Notes under the pieces: generated by a model
The model's input: only the letters and a program-made list of their open reading frames with translations
Databases searched by the model: none
Told to the model about the DNA's origin: nothing
From: an uncultured Oscillospiraceae bacterium
GTDB taxonomy: Bacteria; Bacillota; Clostridia; Oscillospirales; Oscillospiraceae
Reading direction: 5' to 3'
Assembly: GCA_934622035.1 (NCBI GenBank)
Contig: CAKTVG010000027.1
Location: forward strand, 1 to 30,669
DNA length: 30,669 bases
Shown here: positions 5,899 through 12,123 of the stretch, piece by piece
How the letters are laid out: the number at the start of each line of letters is the position of its first letter
Position numbering within the stretch: the stretch's first letter is position 1
Made by a program: the position numbers and the translations under genes

Positions 5899-8397
5899 TT
5901 ATTTTGTTTTCTCCCGTTTCTTTGCTGCGGTCAGGCCGAGCAGCGCGCAGAGGCTTGCAGCGGCGAAGGACAACAGAAGCATCGTCACGGGGAAGAAGCG
6001 GTCGCCGGTTTTCGGTTTGTCGGTGTCCGGCTTATCCTTTCCGGAATCGTCGGGGTCCGGCTGGTCCTTTCCAGAATCGTCGGGGTCCGGTTTATCCGTT
6101 CCGGGATCACCCGTTCCCGGCTCGGTGAGGAAGGCTGCAAAGTCGGATTCCTCGTAGCCCTCGATCACGTCCAGCTTGCTGCCGACGTGGAGCTGCACCA
6201 TGATGCGCGCGGCCGTGTAGCCGCTCAGATCGCCCAGCTCCAGCTCGCGCCCCGCGTTGTAGCATTCGCCGTTGTTTGCAAACTGGCCCAGCACGGTGTG
6301 CTCGTCACAATAGGTCGCCTCCTGCGGCGCGACCGTGACCCATTCGCTGCCGTTGTAAAGCTCCAGACGCGCGTTGACGTTCCGGTCGCCATAGGTGCGC
6401 CAGTCACCGTCGCAGGCCGGGTTCTGGGTAAAGAGACTGTTCAGGTTTTCCTTTGTCCAAGAGCTGAAAAGATCCAGGCTGCTGTCGGTGTAGTTGCCAT
6501 AGCTCAGGACGTTAGAGGAGAAGTGGAAGATGTTTTCGTCGTTGGCCTTCAGCTTGCTCAGATCCAGATACACGGGCACCCACACGGCGTTCTGACCCTT
6601 ATAGTCCTGAACGTAAGCGCCGTACCAGCTGCCGTTGACGCGGACGCGGATGGCGGCCTTCTCGCTGTCCTTCTCGGAGGCAGCTGCGCCCGGTGCTTCC
6701 GGATTGCTTCTGTGGAAAACCTCATCGCCTGTGAACGGCGTCAGCTCCTGCGGATTCTCAATGGCACGCTTCACGGCCTCAAGCACGATTGCCTTTTCGT
6801 CCTGCGAAACGCCCTCCGGCGTGTAGGCGATGTTAGCAACGCTCTTGCCCGTCAGCGCCTGTGCGACGTAGAGACTGGCCAGATAGCGGCCAAGCGGGAT
6901 GGAAAGATGCGCGCCATCGCGGTACAGGACACGCTTGAGCGCAGAGGTCGCGGCGTTCTGCACGGCTGTGGCCGTGTAGAGAATTTTGGTGAAGTTCTGA
7001 TTCGGAACGATCTCGCTCTTTACCGCGGCGATCATGCGGTTGTACATATCCTCGGAGGATTCGTAGGGCGGATCGACGCTCGCATTGGCGGCATCTCTCC
7101 ATGCGAAGCCCGTGTGCCAGAGCAGAGCTGCATCGGGCGCGAGACCTTTGACGTATTCGATCAGCTCCGGTACCTTGGCATATTCGGCAGGTATGCCGGC
7201 CTTGGGCGCAGAGTGCTGCAGGACAATGTAATCCCAGTCCTCGGATGCGATGCCGTCGCGCATCCTGACATTGGTCAGGTTCTTCCAGGTGCCGTCCACG
7301 TTGGAGCGGTACTCGTAGGCGGGGGAGTCGTTTAGCGCGCACTGCACATGGGTCGCAACATCGCAGCCGCCGATGTAAAGAACGCCGATGCGCACGTCGT
7401 CATAGCCCAATTCAGTCAAAATGTCCCGGACATAGGCCATTGCGTCGTCAGAGTGGCTGTTGCCGATCACGAGAATGCGGAATGGATTCTCGCTTGCGGT
7501 TGTGCCCTTCCGGAAACGTGCGGTCAGAGCGGAGGCGCGCGTGACAGCGAAGGTGTAGGTGACATCTCTGCTGACCAGAAGACCGGAGTTATACCAGCCA
7601 TAGAAGCTATAGCCCTCGGCGGGCTTTGCCGTGACCGTGATGCTCTCACCAAAGGCGACGTCCGCCGTCGGTGCACCTTCGACCGTGCCGCCCTCCTCGG
7701 CCTCGACCGTCACGGTGTACTTGGCGGGCAGAAACTTGGCGAAGCTCTTTTCCGTGAAGTCCTCCGGCACAGCCAGCTTGCTGCCGACGTGGAGCTGCAC
7801 CATCATGCGTGCGGCCGTGTAGCCGTCCAGGCTGCCGACGGACAGGTTACGGGCGGCGTTGTGCCACTGATTCTCGCTGCCGGCAAGACCCAGCACCTCG
7901 TGGAAGTCATAATAGGTGTCCTCCTGCGGCGTGGCTGTTACCCAGCTGCTGCCGTCGAACAGCTCCAGTCGGACGTTAATGTTGCGGTCGGTATACTGCG
8001 TGAACTGGGAATCGCAGTACTGATGGGCGCAGGCGAAGCTGTTGAGATTTGCGGCTGCTTTCGAGGCGAACAGATCGATGCTGCTGTCGGTGTAGTCGCC
8101 CTGATTGATGACGTTGGAGGAAAAGCTGAAGTAGTTGACGGAATCCGCAGTCAGCTTGGAAATATCAAGGTTCACAGGCACCCAGACAGAGTCCTGTCCC
8201 TTGTAGTCTTCCAGATAGGTTCCGAACCAGCTGCCATTGACGCGGACGCGGATGGCGGCCTTGTCGCTGTCCTGCTCGGAGACTGCGGCGCCGGGCGCGT
8301 CCGGCGCACGTTTGTGGTCATCCTCGGCCAGCACGTTCGTACAGAACAGACCAGTAACCATGATCATGACCAGAAAAACCGAAAGGAGTCTTTTCAT
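5899..8397 (-). CDS. Secreted, wall-anchored SGNH/DUF4886-like protein with duplicated flanking domain
   Basis: 832 residues. A signal peptide (about residues 1-24, ending VLA) is followed by a 190-residue domain (34-223), an InlB-type B-repeat (about 227-297, with GYSFYGWYNSG) and an SGNH-hydrolase-like domain of the DUF4886 kind. That domain has Ser314 in VIGNSHSDD, VLQHS in the middle, and Asp494/His497 in RDGAHLS. A second copy of the first domain (568-757), an Asp/Pro/Lys/Gly-rich linker (758-793), a KPKTGD sorting motif (794-799), a membrane helix and a KKREKTK tail complete the protein. The layout fits a sortase-anchored cell-wall protein that may de-esterify a glycan, while the duplicated domains may bind carbohydrate; both roles are inferred. 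AGAGGA precedes ATG 8397. Confidence 0.85.
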   Translation of the reverse strand: MKRLLSVFLVMIMVTGLFCTNVLAEDDHKRAPDAPGAAVSEQDSDKAAIRVRVNGSWFGTYLEDYKGQDSVWVPVNLDISKLTADSVNYFSFSSNVINQGDYTDSSIDLFASKAAANLNSFACAHQYCDSQFTQYTDRNINVRLELFDGSSWVTATPQEDTYYDFHEVLGLAGSENQWHNAARNLSVGSLDGYTAARMMVQLHVGSKLAVPEDFTEKSFAKFLPAKYTVTVEAEEGGTVEGAPTADVAFGESITVTAKPAEGYSFYGWYNSGLLVSRDVTYTFAVTRASALTARFRKGTTASENPFRILVIGNSHSDDAMAYVRDILTELGYDDVRIGVLYIGGCDVATHVQCALNDSPAYEYRSNVDGTWKNLTNVRMRDGIASEDWDYIVLQHSAPKAGIPAEYAKVPELIEYVKGLAPDAALLWHTGFAWRDAANASVDPPYESSEDMYNRMIAAVKSEIVPNQNFTKILYTATAVQNAATSALKRVLYRDGAHLSIPLGRYLASLYVAQALTGKSVANIAYTPEGVSQDEKAIVLEAVKRAIENPQELTPFTGDEVFHRSNPEAPGAAASEKDSEKAAIRVRVNGSWYGAYVQDYKGQNAVWVPVYLDLSKLKANDENIFHFSSNVLSYGNYTDSSLDLFSSWTKENLNSLFTQNPACDGDWRTYGDRNVNARLELYNGSEWVTVAPQEATYCDEHTVLGQFANNGECYNAGRELELGDLSGYTAARIMVQLHVGSKLDVIEGYEESDFAAFLTEPGTGDPGTDKPDPDDSGKDQPDPDDSGKDKPDTDKPKTGDRFFPVTMLLLSFAAASLCALLGLTAAKKREKTK
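6127..6696 (-). repeat. C-terminal copy of a duplicated 190-residue domain
   Basis: Encodes residues 568-757 of the SGNH protein, from APGAAASEKDSEKAA to ESDFAAFL. It aligns end to end with the copy at 7729-8298, sharing AIRVRVNGSW, DYKGQ, WVPV, YTDSS and IMVQLHVGSKL or its close variant. Confidence 0.88.
7729..8298 (-). repeat. N-terminal copy of the duplicated 190-residue domain
   Basis: Encodes residues 34-223, from APGAAVSEQDSDKAA to KSFAKFL. It has exactly the same length (570 bases) as the copy at 6127-6696 and is in direct orientation. Confidence 0.88.
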
Positions 8398-8437
8398 GTT
8401 GTGTCCTCTTTTCCTGAATTATTTGGGGGATAAGTCC

Positions 8438-8446
8438 ATTATATCA
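8438..8446 (-). promoter_or_regulatory. Probable extended -10 promoter of the SGNH-protein gene
   Basis: Minus strand TGATATAAT at 8438-8446 (TGn plus TATAAT), about 40 bases before the ATG. No good -35 box is seen in this A/T-rich stretch. Confidence 0.5.
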
Positions 8447-8517
8447 TTCAAATTATCCAAAGAATATATCAATTTCTTATGAAATATGTGGAATTTCTAC
8501 GATAAGTACACCTAAAA

Positions 8518-8545
8518 TTGGTTCACGCATAAAAGATTCTATAAT
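8518..8545 (+). promoter_or_regulatory. Plus-strand promoter in the intergenic region
   Basis: TTGGTT (8518-8523) and TATAAT (8540-8545) with a 16-base spacer, pointing at the short candidate RNA that follows. No plus-strand gene lies downstream. Confidence 0.5.
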
Positions 8546-8550
8546 ACAAG

Positions 8551-8635
8551 CAGAAGTCAGACGATGGGTCTGACCCCAGCTTACATTATAGAACAAAACA
8601 AACCGCCGGACGGGAAAAACGTCCGGCGGTTTGTT
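8551..8635 (+). ncRNA. Candidate short RNA ending at a bidirectional terminator
   Basis: From the promoter at 8518-8545 a transcript of about 85 bases would contain the hairpin GTCAGAC (8556-8562) / GTCTGAC (8568-8574) and end in the terminator at 8597-8635. Its 3' end is antisense to the last codon of the XRE gene. No open frame with a ribosome-binding site is visible. This is inferred only from promoter-hairpin-terminator arrangement. Confidence 0.35.
8597..8635. terminator. Bidirectional terminator at the end of the XRE gene
   Basis: Perfect 15-bp stem AACAAACCGCCGGAC (8597-8611) with GTCCGGCGGTTTGTT (8621-8635). T-rich sequence occurs on the 3' side of the stem in both directions. Confidence 0.82.
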
Positions 8636-8855
8636 ATGCGCGGGGATAGGGACGCGGGTCGTCTGTCAGCCCGGCAAGATAGTCCATGCTGGTGCCGAGC
8701 GCAAGAGCAATACGGCGGCACTGCTCAAAGGTATAATACCGCCTGCCGCTCTCGATCTTGGAATAGTCGCTCTGATCGATGCCCGTGAGCATCTGCATTT
8801 TGATCTGCGTGATGCCCTTCTGCTTTCTGAGTTGTTTCAATCTGTCGTTCGTCAT
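8634..8855 (-). CDS. Small XRE-family transcriptional regulator
   Basis: A 73-residue protein from the ATG at 8855 (MTNDRLKQLRKQKGITQIKM). Nearly the whole chain is one helix-turn-helix domain of the Cro/C1 type: RKQKGITQIKMQMLTGID forms helices 2-3, SDYSKIESGRRYY is the usual post-recognition segment, and IALALGTSMDYLAGLTDD closes the fold. It would bind a DNA operator as a dimer; its target is unknown. The open frame extends back to 9011, but that part overlaps rplA and the rplA terminator and is not real. The ATG is only 16 bases beyond the rplA terminator and has no clear ribosome-binding site, so expression may depend on read-through from the ribosomal operon. Confidence 0.85.
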   Translation of the reverse strand: MTNDRLKQLRKQKGITQIKMQMLTGIDQSDYSKIESGRRYYTFEQCRRIALALGTSMDYLAGLTDDPRPYPRA

Positions 8856-8864
8856 AGTATCAAG

Positions 8865-8900
8865 TATCAAAAAATCGCCGGACGCTTGTCCGGCGATTTT
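8865..8900 (-). terminator. Terminator of the ribosomal protein operon
   Basis: Minus strand AAAATCGCCGGAC (8888-8900) pairs with GTCCGGCGATTTT (8871-8883), then continues TTGATAC. It begins 8 bases after the rplA stop. Confidence 0.88.
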
Positions 8901-8907
8901 AATGCAA

Positions 8908-9597
8908 TCAGAACTTCGCAGTATTGACCTTGACGCCGGGGCCCATGGTGGAGGCGACGACGCAGGAACGGATATACTGGCCCTTGGCAGCTGCCGGCTT
9001 AGCCTTGACAACAGCGCCCAGCAGGGTGTTCAGGTTTTCGGTCAGCTTTTCGGCGCCGAAGGAAACCTTGCCGATCGGGCAGTGGATGATGTTGGTCTTG
9101 TCGAGACGGTACTCGATCTTACCGGCTTTGATCTCCTTGACGGCAGCGCCGACGTTCGGAGTGACGGTACCGGCCTTGGGGGAGGGCATGAGGCCCTTCG
9201 GGCCGAGAACCTTACCAAGACGGCCGACGATACCCATCATATCGGGGGAAGCGACGACGACGTCGAAGTCGAACCAGTTTTCCTTGGTGATCTTTTCCAC
9301 GAGCTCCATGCCGCCGACATAGTCAGCGCCGGCCTCTTTGGCTTCGTCAACACGGGCGTCCTTCGCAAAAACGAGGACCTTGCGGGTCTTGCCGGTGCCG
9401 TTCGGAAGAACGATGGCGCCGCGAACCTGCTGATCCGCATGGCGGGAGTCAACGCCGAGCTTGATATGGATCTCGACGGTTTCGTCGAACTTCGCCGGGG
9501 CGGTCTTGACGACGAGCGCCAGAGCGTCGGCAACTTCATACTGCACGGAGCGGTCGATCTGCTTCGCGCTGTCCTTATATTTTTTACCTCTAAACAC
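8908..9597 (-). CDS. rplA: 50S ribosomal protein L1
   Basis: 229 residues, the usual L1 length. Family segments are GKKYKDSAKQIDRS at the N-terminus, RGAIVLPNGTGKTRKVLVFA, GADYVGGMELVEKI, MGIVGRLGKVLGPKGLMPSPKAGTVT and the C-terminal STMGPGVKVNTAKF. L1 binds 23S rRNA at the mobile L1 stalk, assists release of E-site tRNA, and in many bacteria represses its own operon by binding the mRNA. Translation starts at GTG 9597 behind AGGAGG eight bases away. It is last in the ribosomal operon; rplJ and rplL, often next, are absent and a terminator follows. Confidence 0.98.
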   Translation of the reverse strand: MFRGKKYKDSAKQIDRSVQYEVADALALVVKTAPAKFDETVEIHIKLGVDSRHADQQVRGAIVLPNGTGKTRKVLVFAKDARVDEAKEAGADYVGGMELVEKITKENWFDFDVVVASPDMMGIVGRLGKVLGPKGLMPSPKAGTVTPNVGAAVKEIKAGKIEYRLDKTNIIHCPIGKVSFGAEKLTENLNTLLGAVVKAKPAAAKGQYIRSCVVASTMGPGVKVNTAKF

Positions 9598-9615
9598 TTG
9601 TTAATCCTCCTTAAA

Positions 9616-9641
9616 GTGGTGATGCGGAATAATCCTCCCAC
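9616..9641 (-). promoter_or_regulatory. Candidate L1-binding mRNA element, rplK-rplA gap
   Basis: The RNA reads GTGGGAGG, ATTATT, CCGCATCACCAC. Outer GTGG/CCAC and inner GG/CC pairings form a short interrupted hairpin ahead of the rplA ribosome-binding site. A longer version sits at 10104-10151. Confidence 0.45.
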
Positions 9642-9655
9642 ATATGCGACTGCAA

Positions 9656-10081
9656 TCAGTCGACAACAACGATGCCCATGCTGCGGCAGGTGCCGGCAAC
9701 CTGGCTCATGGCAGCCTCGATGGTAGCTGCGGTGAGGTCGGGCATTTTCTTCTCAGCGATCTCGCGAACCTGTGCGGTGGTGATGGTGCCGACCTTGTTC
9801 TTGTTGGGAACGCCGGAGCCCTTGTCCTGACCGATGGTCTTGAGGATGAGGGTGGGGGTCGGAGGAGTCTTCGTTACGAAGGTGAAGCTGCGATCCGCAT
9901 AGACGGTGATGACGACGGGGATCTTGAAGCCCGCCTGATCCTTGGTGCGGTCGTTGAACTCGCGGATGAACTGTGCGATGTTTACGCCGTGCTGGCCGAG
10001 CGCCGGGCCGACAGGGGGCGAAGCGGTGGCCTTTGCGGCAGGAATCTGAAGTTTGATATAACCAGTAACTTTCTGTGCCAT
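9656..10081 (-). CDS. rplK: 50S ribosomal protein L11
   Basis: 141 residues from the ATG at 10081, the family's usual length, with GGAGGT seven bases upstream; an in-frame start 15 bases earlier falls within that site. The sequence runs MAQKVTGYIKLQIPAAKATA, PPVGPALGQHGVNI, then FVTKTPPTPTLILK and GTCRSMGIVVVD at the end. L11 binds the GTPase-associated region of 23S rRNA, where it supports factor-dependent GTP hydrolysis and stringent-factor activation. It lies between nusG and rplA, and both flanking gaps carry the same hairpin motif. Confidence 0.98.
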   Translation of the reverse strand: MAQKVTGYIKLQIPAAKATASPPVGPALGQHGVNIAQFIREFNDRTKDQAGFKIPVVITVYADRSFTFVTKTPPTPTLILKTIGQDKGSGVPNKNKVGTITTAQVREIAEKKMPDLTAATIEAAMSQVAGTCRSMGIVVVD

Positions 10082-10103
10082 AATGAGCACCTCCAAATAG
10101 AAT

Positions 10104-10151
10104 GTGGTGATACGCGAATGCGTATTTTTGGCGGGGGAAAACCCCTCCCAC
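10104..10151 (-). promoter_or_regulatory. Candidate L1-binding mRNA element, nusG-rplK gap
   Basis: The RNA begins GTGGGAGGGG, continues TTTTCCCCCGCC, contains an ATACGC-ATTC-GCGTAT hairpin and ends ATCACCAC. Outer and inner blocks match the element at 9616-9641, with extra sequence between. Read from the plus strand both begin GTGGTGAT and end CCTCCCAC. Confidence 0.45.
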
Positions 10152-10161
10152 GTTTGCCGGA

Positions 10162-10686
10162 TCAGTCAGCGACGGCCTCGACCTGATCCAGCTCCAGCTC
10201 GACGGGCGTTTCGCGGCCGAACATGGAGACGGTGACGCGAACCTTGTTCTTTTCGATGTCGAGCATTTCAACAATGCCGCTGAAGCCGGTCAGCGGGCCG
10301 TCCACTACGCGGACGGTATCGCCAAGGGCATAGCCGACGACGACCTCGCGCTTTTCCACGCCGAGCTGATAAACCTCATCCTCCGTCAGGGGAGTGGGCT
10401 TGGTGCCGGAGCTGACAAAGCCGGTGACGCCGCGGACATTCTTCACGATGTACCATGCCTCGTCCGTCATGACCATCTTGATGAGCACGTAGCCGGGGAA
10501 GACCTTGCGATCGTAGGTTTTCGGGCCGTTGTCCGTGATCTCGGTGACGGTTTCCATGGGGATGGAGACCTGGTGGATAATGTCCTGAAGCTGGCGGGTT
10601 TCAACGGTTTTTTCGATGGTTGCTTTTACGGTGTTTTCATAACCGGAATAGGTATGAACGACATACCACTTTGCACCTTCTGCCAT
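10162..10686 (-). CDS. nusG: Transcription termination/antitermination factor NusG
   Basis: 174 residues with both expected domains. The N-terminal NGN domain runs from WYVVHTYSGYENTVKATIE to FPGYVLIKMVMTDEAWYIVKN and VRGVTGFV, and binds the RNA polymerase clamp to affect pausing. The C-terminal KOW domain includes ALGDTVRVVDGPLTGFSGIVE and DIEKNKVRVTVSMFGRETPVELE, and contacts partners such as ribosomal protein uS10. The start ATG at 10686 is five bases after the secE stop with no clear ribosome-binding site, so translational coupling to secE is likely. Confidence 0.98.
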   Translation of the reverse strand: MAEGAKWYVVHTYSGYENTVKATIEKTVETRQLQDIIHQVSIPMETVTEITDNGPKTYDRKVFPGYVLIKMVMTDEAWYIVKNVRGVTGFVSSGTKPTPLTEDEVYQLGVEKREVVVGYALGDTVRVVDGPLTGFSGIVEMLDIEKNKVRVTVSMFGRETPVELELDQVEAVAD

Positions 10687-10691
10687 GGCAA

Positions 10692-10922
10692 TCAGAACAG
10701 CTTGCCCAGCAGGTCAATGCCAAGACCGGCGATGAAGTCGAACAGGCATACGATGACGCCGACAACCACGATGGATACGAGAACAACGATGGTGTTGTTC
10801 AAAAGCTGCTTGCCGGAGGGCCAGACGACCTTCCTCAGTTCGCTTCTCATTTCGCGGAACCACTTGGCAAGCCGTTTGCCCGTGCGGACAAAGAAATTCG
10901 GCTTCTTGTTTACTTCTGCCAT
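10692..10922 (-). CDS. secE: Preprotein translocase subunit SecE
   Basis: 76 residues from ATG 10922, with AAAGGG eight bases upstream; an in-frame GTG nine bases earlier overlaps that site. The short Gram-positive form has one membrane helix (about residues 44-64, TIVVLVSIVVVGVIVCLFDF). It is preceded by the conserved amphipathic stretch FREMRSELRKVVWPSGKQL that clamps SecY. SecE forms the SecYEG protein-export channel. It lies in the order rpmG-secE-nusG. Confidence 0.96.
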   Translation of the reverse strand: MAEVNKKPNFFVRTGKRLAKWFREMRSELRKVVWPSGKQLLNNTIVVLVSIVVVGVIVCLFDFIAGLGIDLLGKLF

Positions 10923-10938
10923 TGTTTTCACCCTTTCC

Positions 10939-11088
10939 TTACTTCGTTTCGGTGTGAACAGTATGCTTTCTGCAGAATCTGCAATACTTCTTCATTTCGA
11001 GACGGTCGGGGTCGTTCTTCTTGTTCTTCATCGTGTTGTAGTTTCTTTGCTTGCATTCGTTGCATCTCAGAGTGATCTTTACGCGCAT
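10939..11088 (-). CDS. rpmG: 50S ribosomal protein L33
   Basis: A 49-residue gene read by eye: ATG at 11088, TAA at 10939-10941. The protein starts MRVKITLRCNECKQRNY and contains CRFCRKHTVHTETK, giving the CxxC...CxxC zinc-ribbon form of L33. That form is retained in many Firmicutes beside zinc-free copies. A strong AAGGAGGT lies eight bases before the ATG. It is the first gene of the ribosomal operon, directly ahead of secE as in other Firmicutes. Confidence 0.95.
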   Translation of the reverse strand: MRVKITLRCNECKQRNYNTMKNKKNDPDRLEMKKYCRFCRKHTVHTETK

Positions 11089-11227
11089 TCGTCGGCACCT
11101 CCTTAAAAATTTTGCCTCCCTGTATACCGGCGGCTATCAGAAATTTAGCTGGCGCCGAAACTACATGGCGCCGTCCGCAGGCGAAAAAGGGCGCACAAAA
11201 AAAGACCCCTTTTTCACAGGTGGAATT
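11089..11227 (-). promoter_or_regulatory. Long 5' leader of the rpmG operon with alternative hairpins
   Basis: About 130 bases separate the operon's promoter from the rpmG start. On the minus strand, blocks GCGCCC (11189-11194), GGCGCC (11167-11172) and GGCGCC (11151-11156) can pair in mutually exclusive ways. AAAAAG/CTTTTT around GGGT lies just upstream. No peptide with a ribosome-binding site is seen. Confidence 0.4.
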
Positions 11228-11256
11228 ATTTTATCACAGGAAACATAGAAGGTCAA
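11228..11256 (-). promoter_or_regulatory. Promoter of the rpmG-secE-nusG-rplK-rplA operon
   Basis: Minus strand TTGACC (11251-11256) and TAAAAT (11228-11233) with a 17-base spacer. Confidence 0.75.
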
Positions 11257-11286
11257 TCATTTTTTTCTTTATTTTTCTTATTTTTT

Positions 11287-11295
11287 TGCTATAAT
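11287..11295 (+). promoter_or_regulatory. Extended -10 promoter of ruvX
   Basis: TGCTATAAT at 11287-11295 in a long T-rich stretch; no good -35 box. The implied start near 11302 excludes any translation start before it. Confidence 0.6.
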
Positions 11296-11362
11296 GAGAG
11301 AAAACAGGAAGAAAAGGGACGCGGAAAGATGTACAAGGACATACGCGGCCGGAGGAGATAGC

Positions 11363-11776
11363 ATGAGAGTTTTGGCCATTGATTACGGCGACGCAAGAAC
11401 CGGCATTGCCATTTCGGATGCGACGGGGATGATCGTCGGGCAGACGACGGTGATCCACAGCTACAGCCCCGACAAAACGGCGCAAGAAATTTCGCGGCTG
11501 GCGAAACAAACCGGCGCGCAGCGCCTGGTCATGGGCTTCCCGCGCAATATGGACGGCTCTGAAGGGCCGCGCGCGGCGCTGTACCGCGCGTTTGCCCAAA
11601 AGGTGGAGGAGGTCTGCGGCATGGAGGTCGTCCTCTGGGACGAGCGCCGCACGACCGTTGAGGCGCACCAGATCCTCAGCGACTGCAACTACCACGGCAA
11701 GAAACGCAAAAACACGGTGGACGCCGTGGCGGCGTCTCTCATCCTTGAGGGCTACTTGGCCTTTTTGTCGCGGTAA
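11363..11776 (+). CDS. ruvX: Holliday junction resolvase-like protein RuvX (YqgF)
   Basis: 137 residues from ATG 11363, with GGAGGAG seven bases upstream; an earlier in-frame ATG at 11294 lies inside the promoter. It has an RNase H-like fold with the family's acidic sites: MRVLAIDYGDARTGIAISD (Asp7 region), VMGFPRNMDGSEG, VLWDERRTTVEA and the C-terminal KNTVDAVAASLILEGYL. YqgF/RuvX proteins act in 16S rRNA 5'-end maturation in E. coli and can cleave Holliday junctions in vitro. In Clostridia it commonly lies near a DUF1292 gene; here that gene is 3.5 kb away. Its end overlaps the convergent TSUP gene by 25 bases. Confidence 0.95.
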   Translation: MRVLAIDYGDARTGIAISDATGMIVGQTTVIHSYSPDKTAQEISRLAKQTGAQRLVMGFPRNMDGSEGPRAALYRAFAQKVEEVCGMEVVLWDERRTTVEAHQILSDCNYHGKKRKNTVDAVAASLILEGYLAFLSR

Positions 11777-12123
11777 AGCAGCTCGCGCAGGCCGACGAGC
11801 AGCAGAAAGCCGCCGAACAGCCGCCGCAGAAGCGCGGTGTCCAGCCCGGCGGTGAGCCAGGCCGTCAGCGCGGCGGCGGCAGCGCCCGTAAGCGCCGCGG
11901 GCAGCACGAGCTCCCAGCGGATCAGCCGGTTTTTTGCGTGGAAAATCAGCGCACAGGCCGCAGCCGGGAGAAAAAACAGCAGGTTAATGCCCTGCGCCAG
12001 ACGCTGCTCCATGCCGCATACGGCGCTCATCCAGACCATCAACAGTGTTCCGCCGCCGATGCCAAGCCCAGAAAGCACGCCGCAGACCAGCCCGGCCAGC
12101 GCCGCCATCCACCAGCCGCTCAT
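11752..12123 (-). CDS. TSUP (TauE/SafE) permease, second half-size subunit
   Basis: 123 residues, about half of a normal TSUP/DUF81 anion permease (about 250). It has four predicted helices and the repeat signature VCGVLSGLGIGGGTLLMVWM near the N-terminus, followed by AQGINLLFFLPAA, LIFHAKNRLIRWELV and a final helix LFGGFLLLVGLRELLY. ATG 12123 overlaps the stop of the first half by 4 bases (ATGA), so the two should be made together and probably pair in the membrane. TSUP proteins move sulfur-containing or organic anions; the substrate is unknown. Its 3' end runs 25 bases into ruvX from the opposite strand, with no terminator between them. Confidence 0.85.
   Translation of the reverse strand: MSGWWMAALAGLVCGVLSGLGIGGGTLLMVWMSAVCGMEQRLAQGINLLFFLPAAACALIFHAKNRLIRWELVLPAALTGAAAAALTAWLTAGLDTALLRRLFGGFLLLVGLRELLYRDKKAK

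Noticed and set aside
5899..8433. Long plus-strand frames opposite the SGNH protein (for example 5878-7335 and 7348-8433)
   Set aside because: They lack ribosome-binding sites and any recognisable domain. They are mirror frames of a GC-rich minus-strand gene with a clear signal peptide, motifs and anchor.
8856..9011. N-terminal extension of the XRE protein to 125 residues
   Set aside because: It overlaps the rplA coding sequence and its terminator and has proline/serine-rich non-family sequence; the HTH domain starts at ATG 8855.
11294..11362. Earlier ruvX start at 11294
   Set aside because: It overlaps the -10 promoter element. The ATG at 11363 has GGAGGAG at the right distance and matches the family N-terminus.
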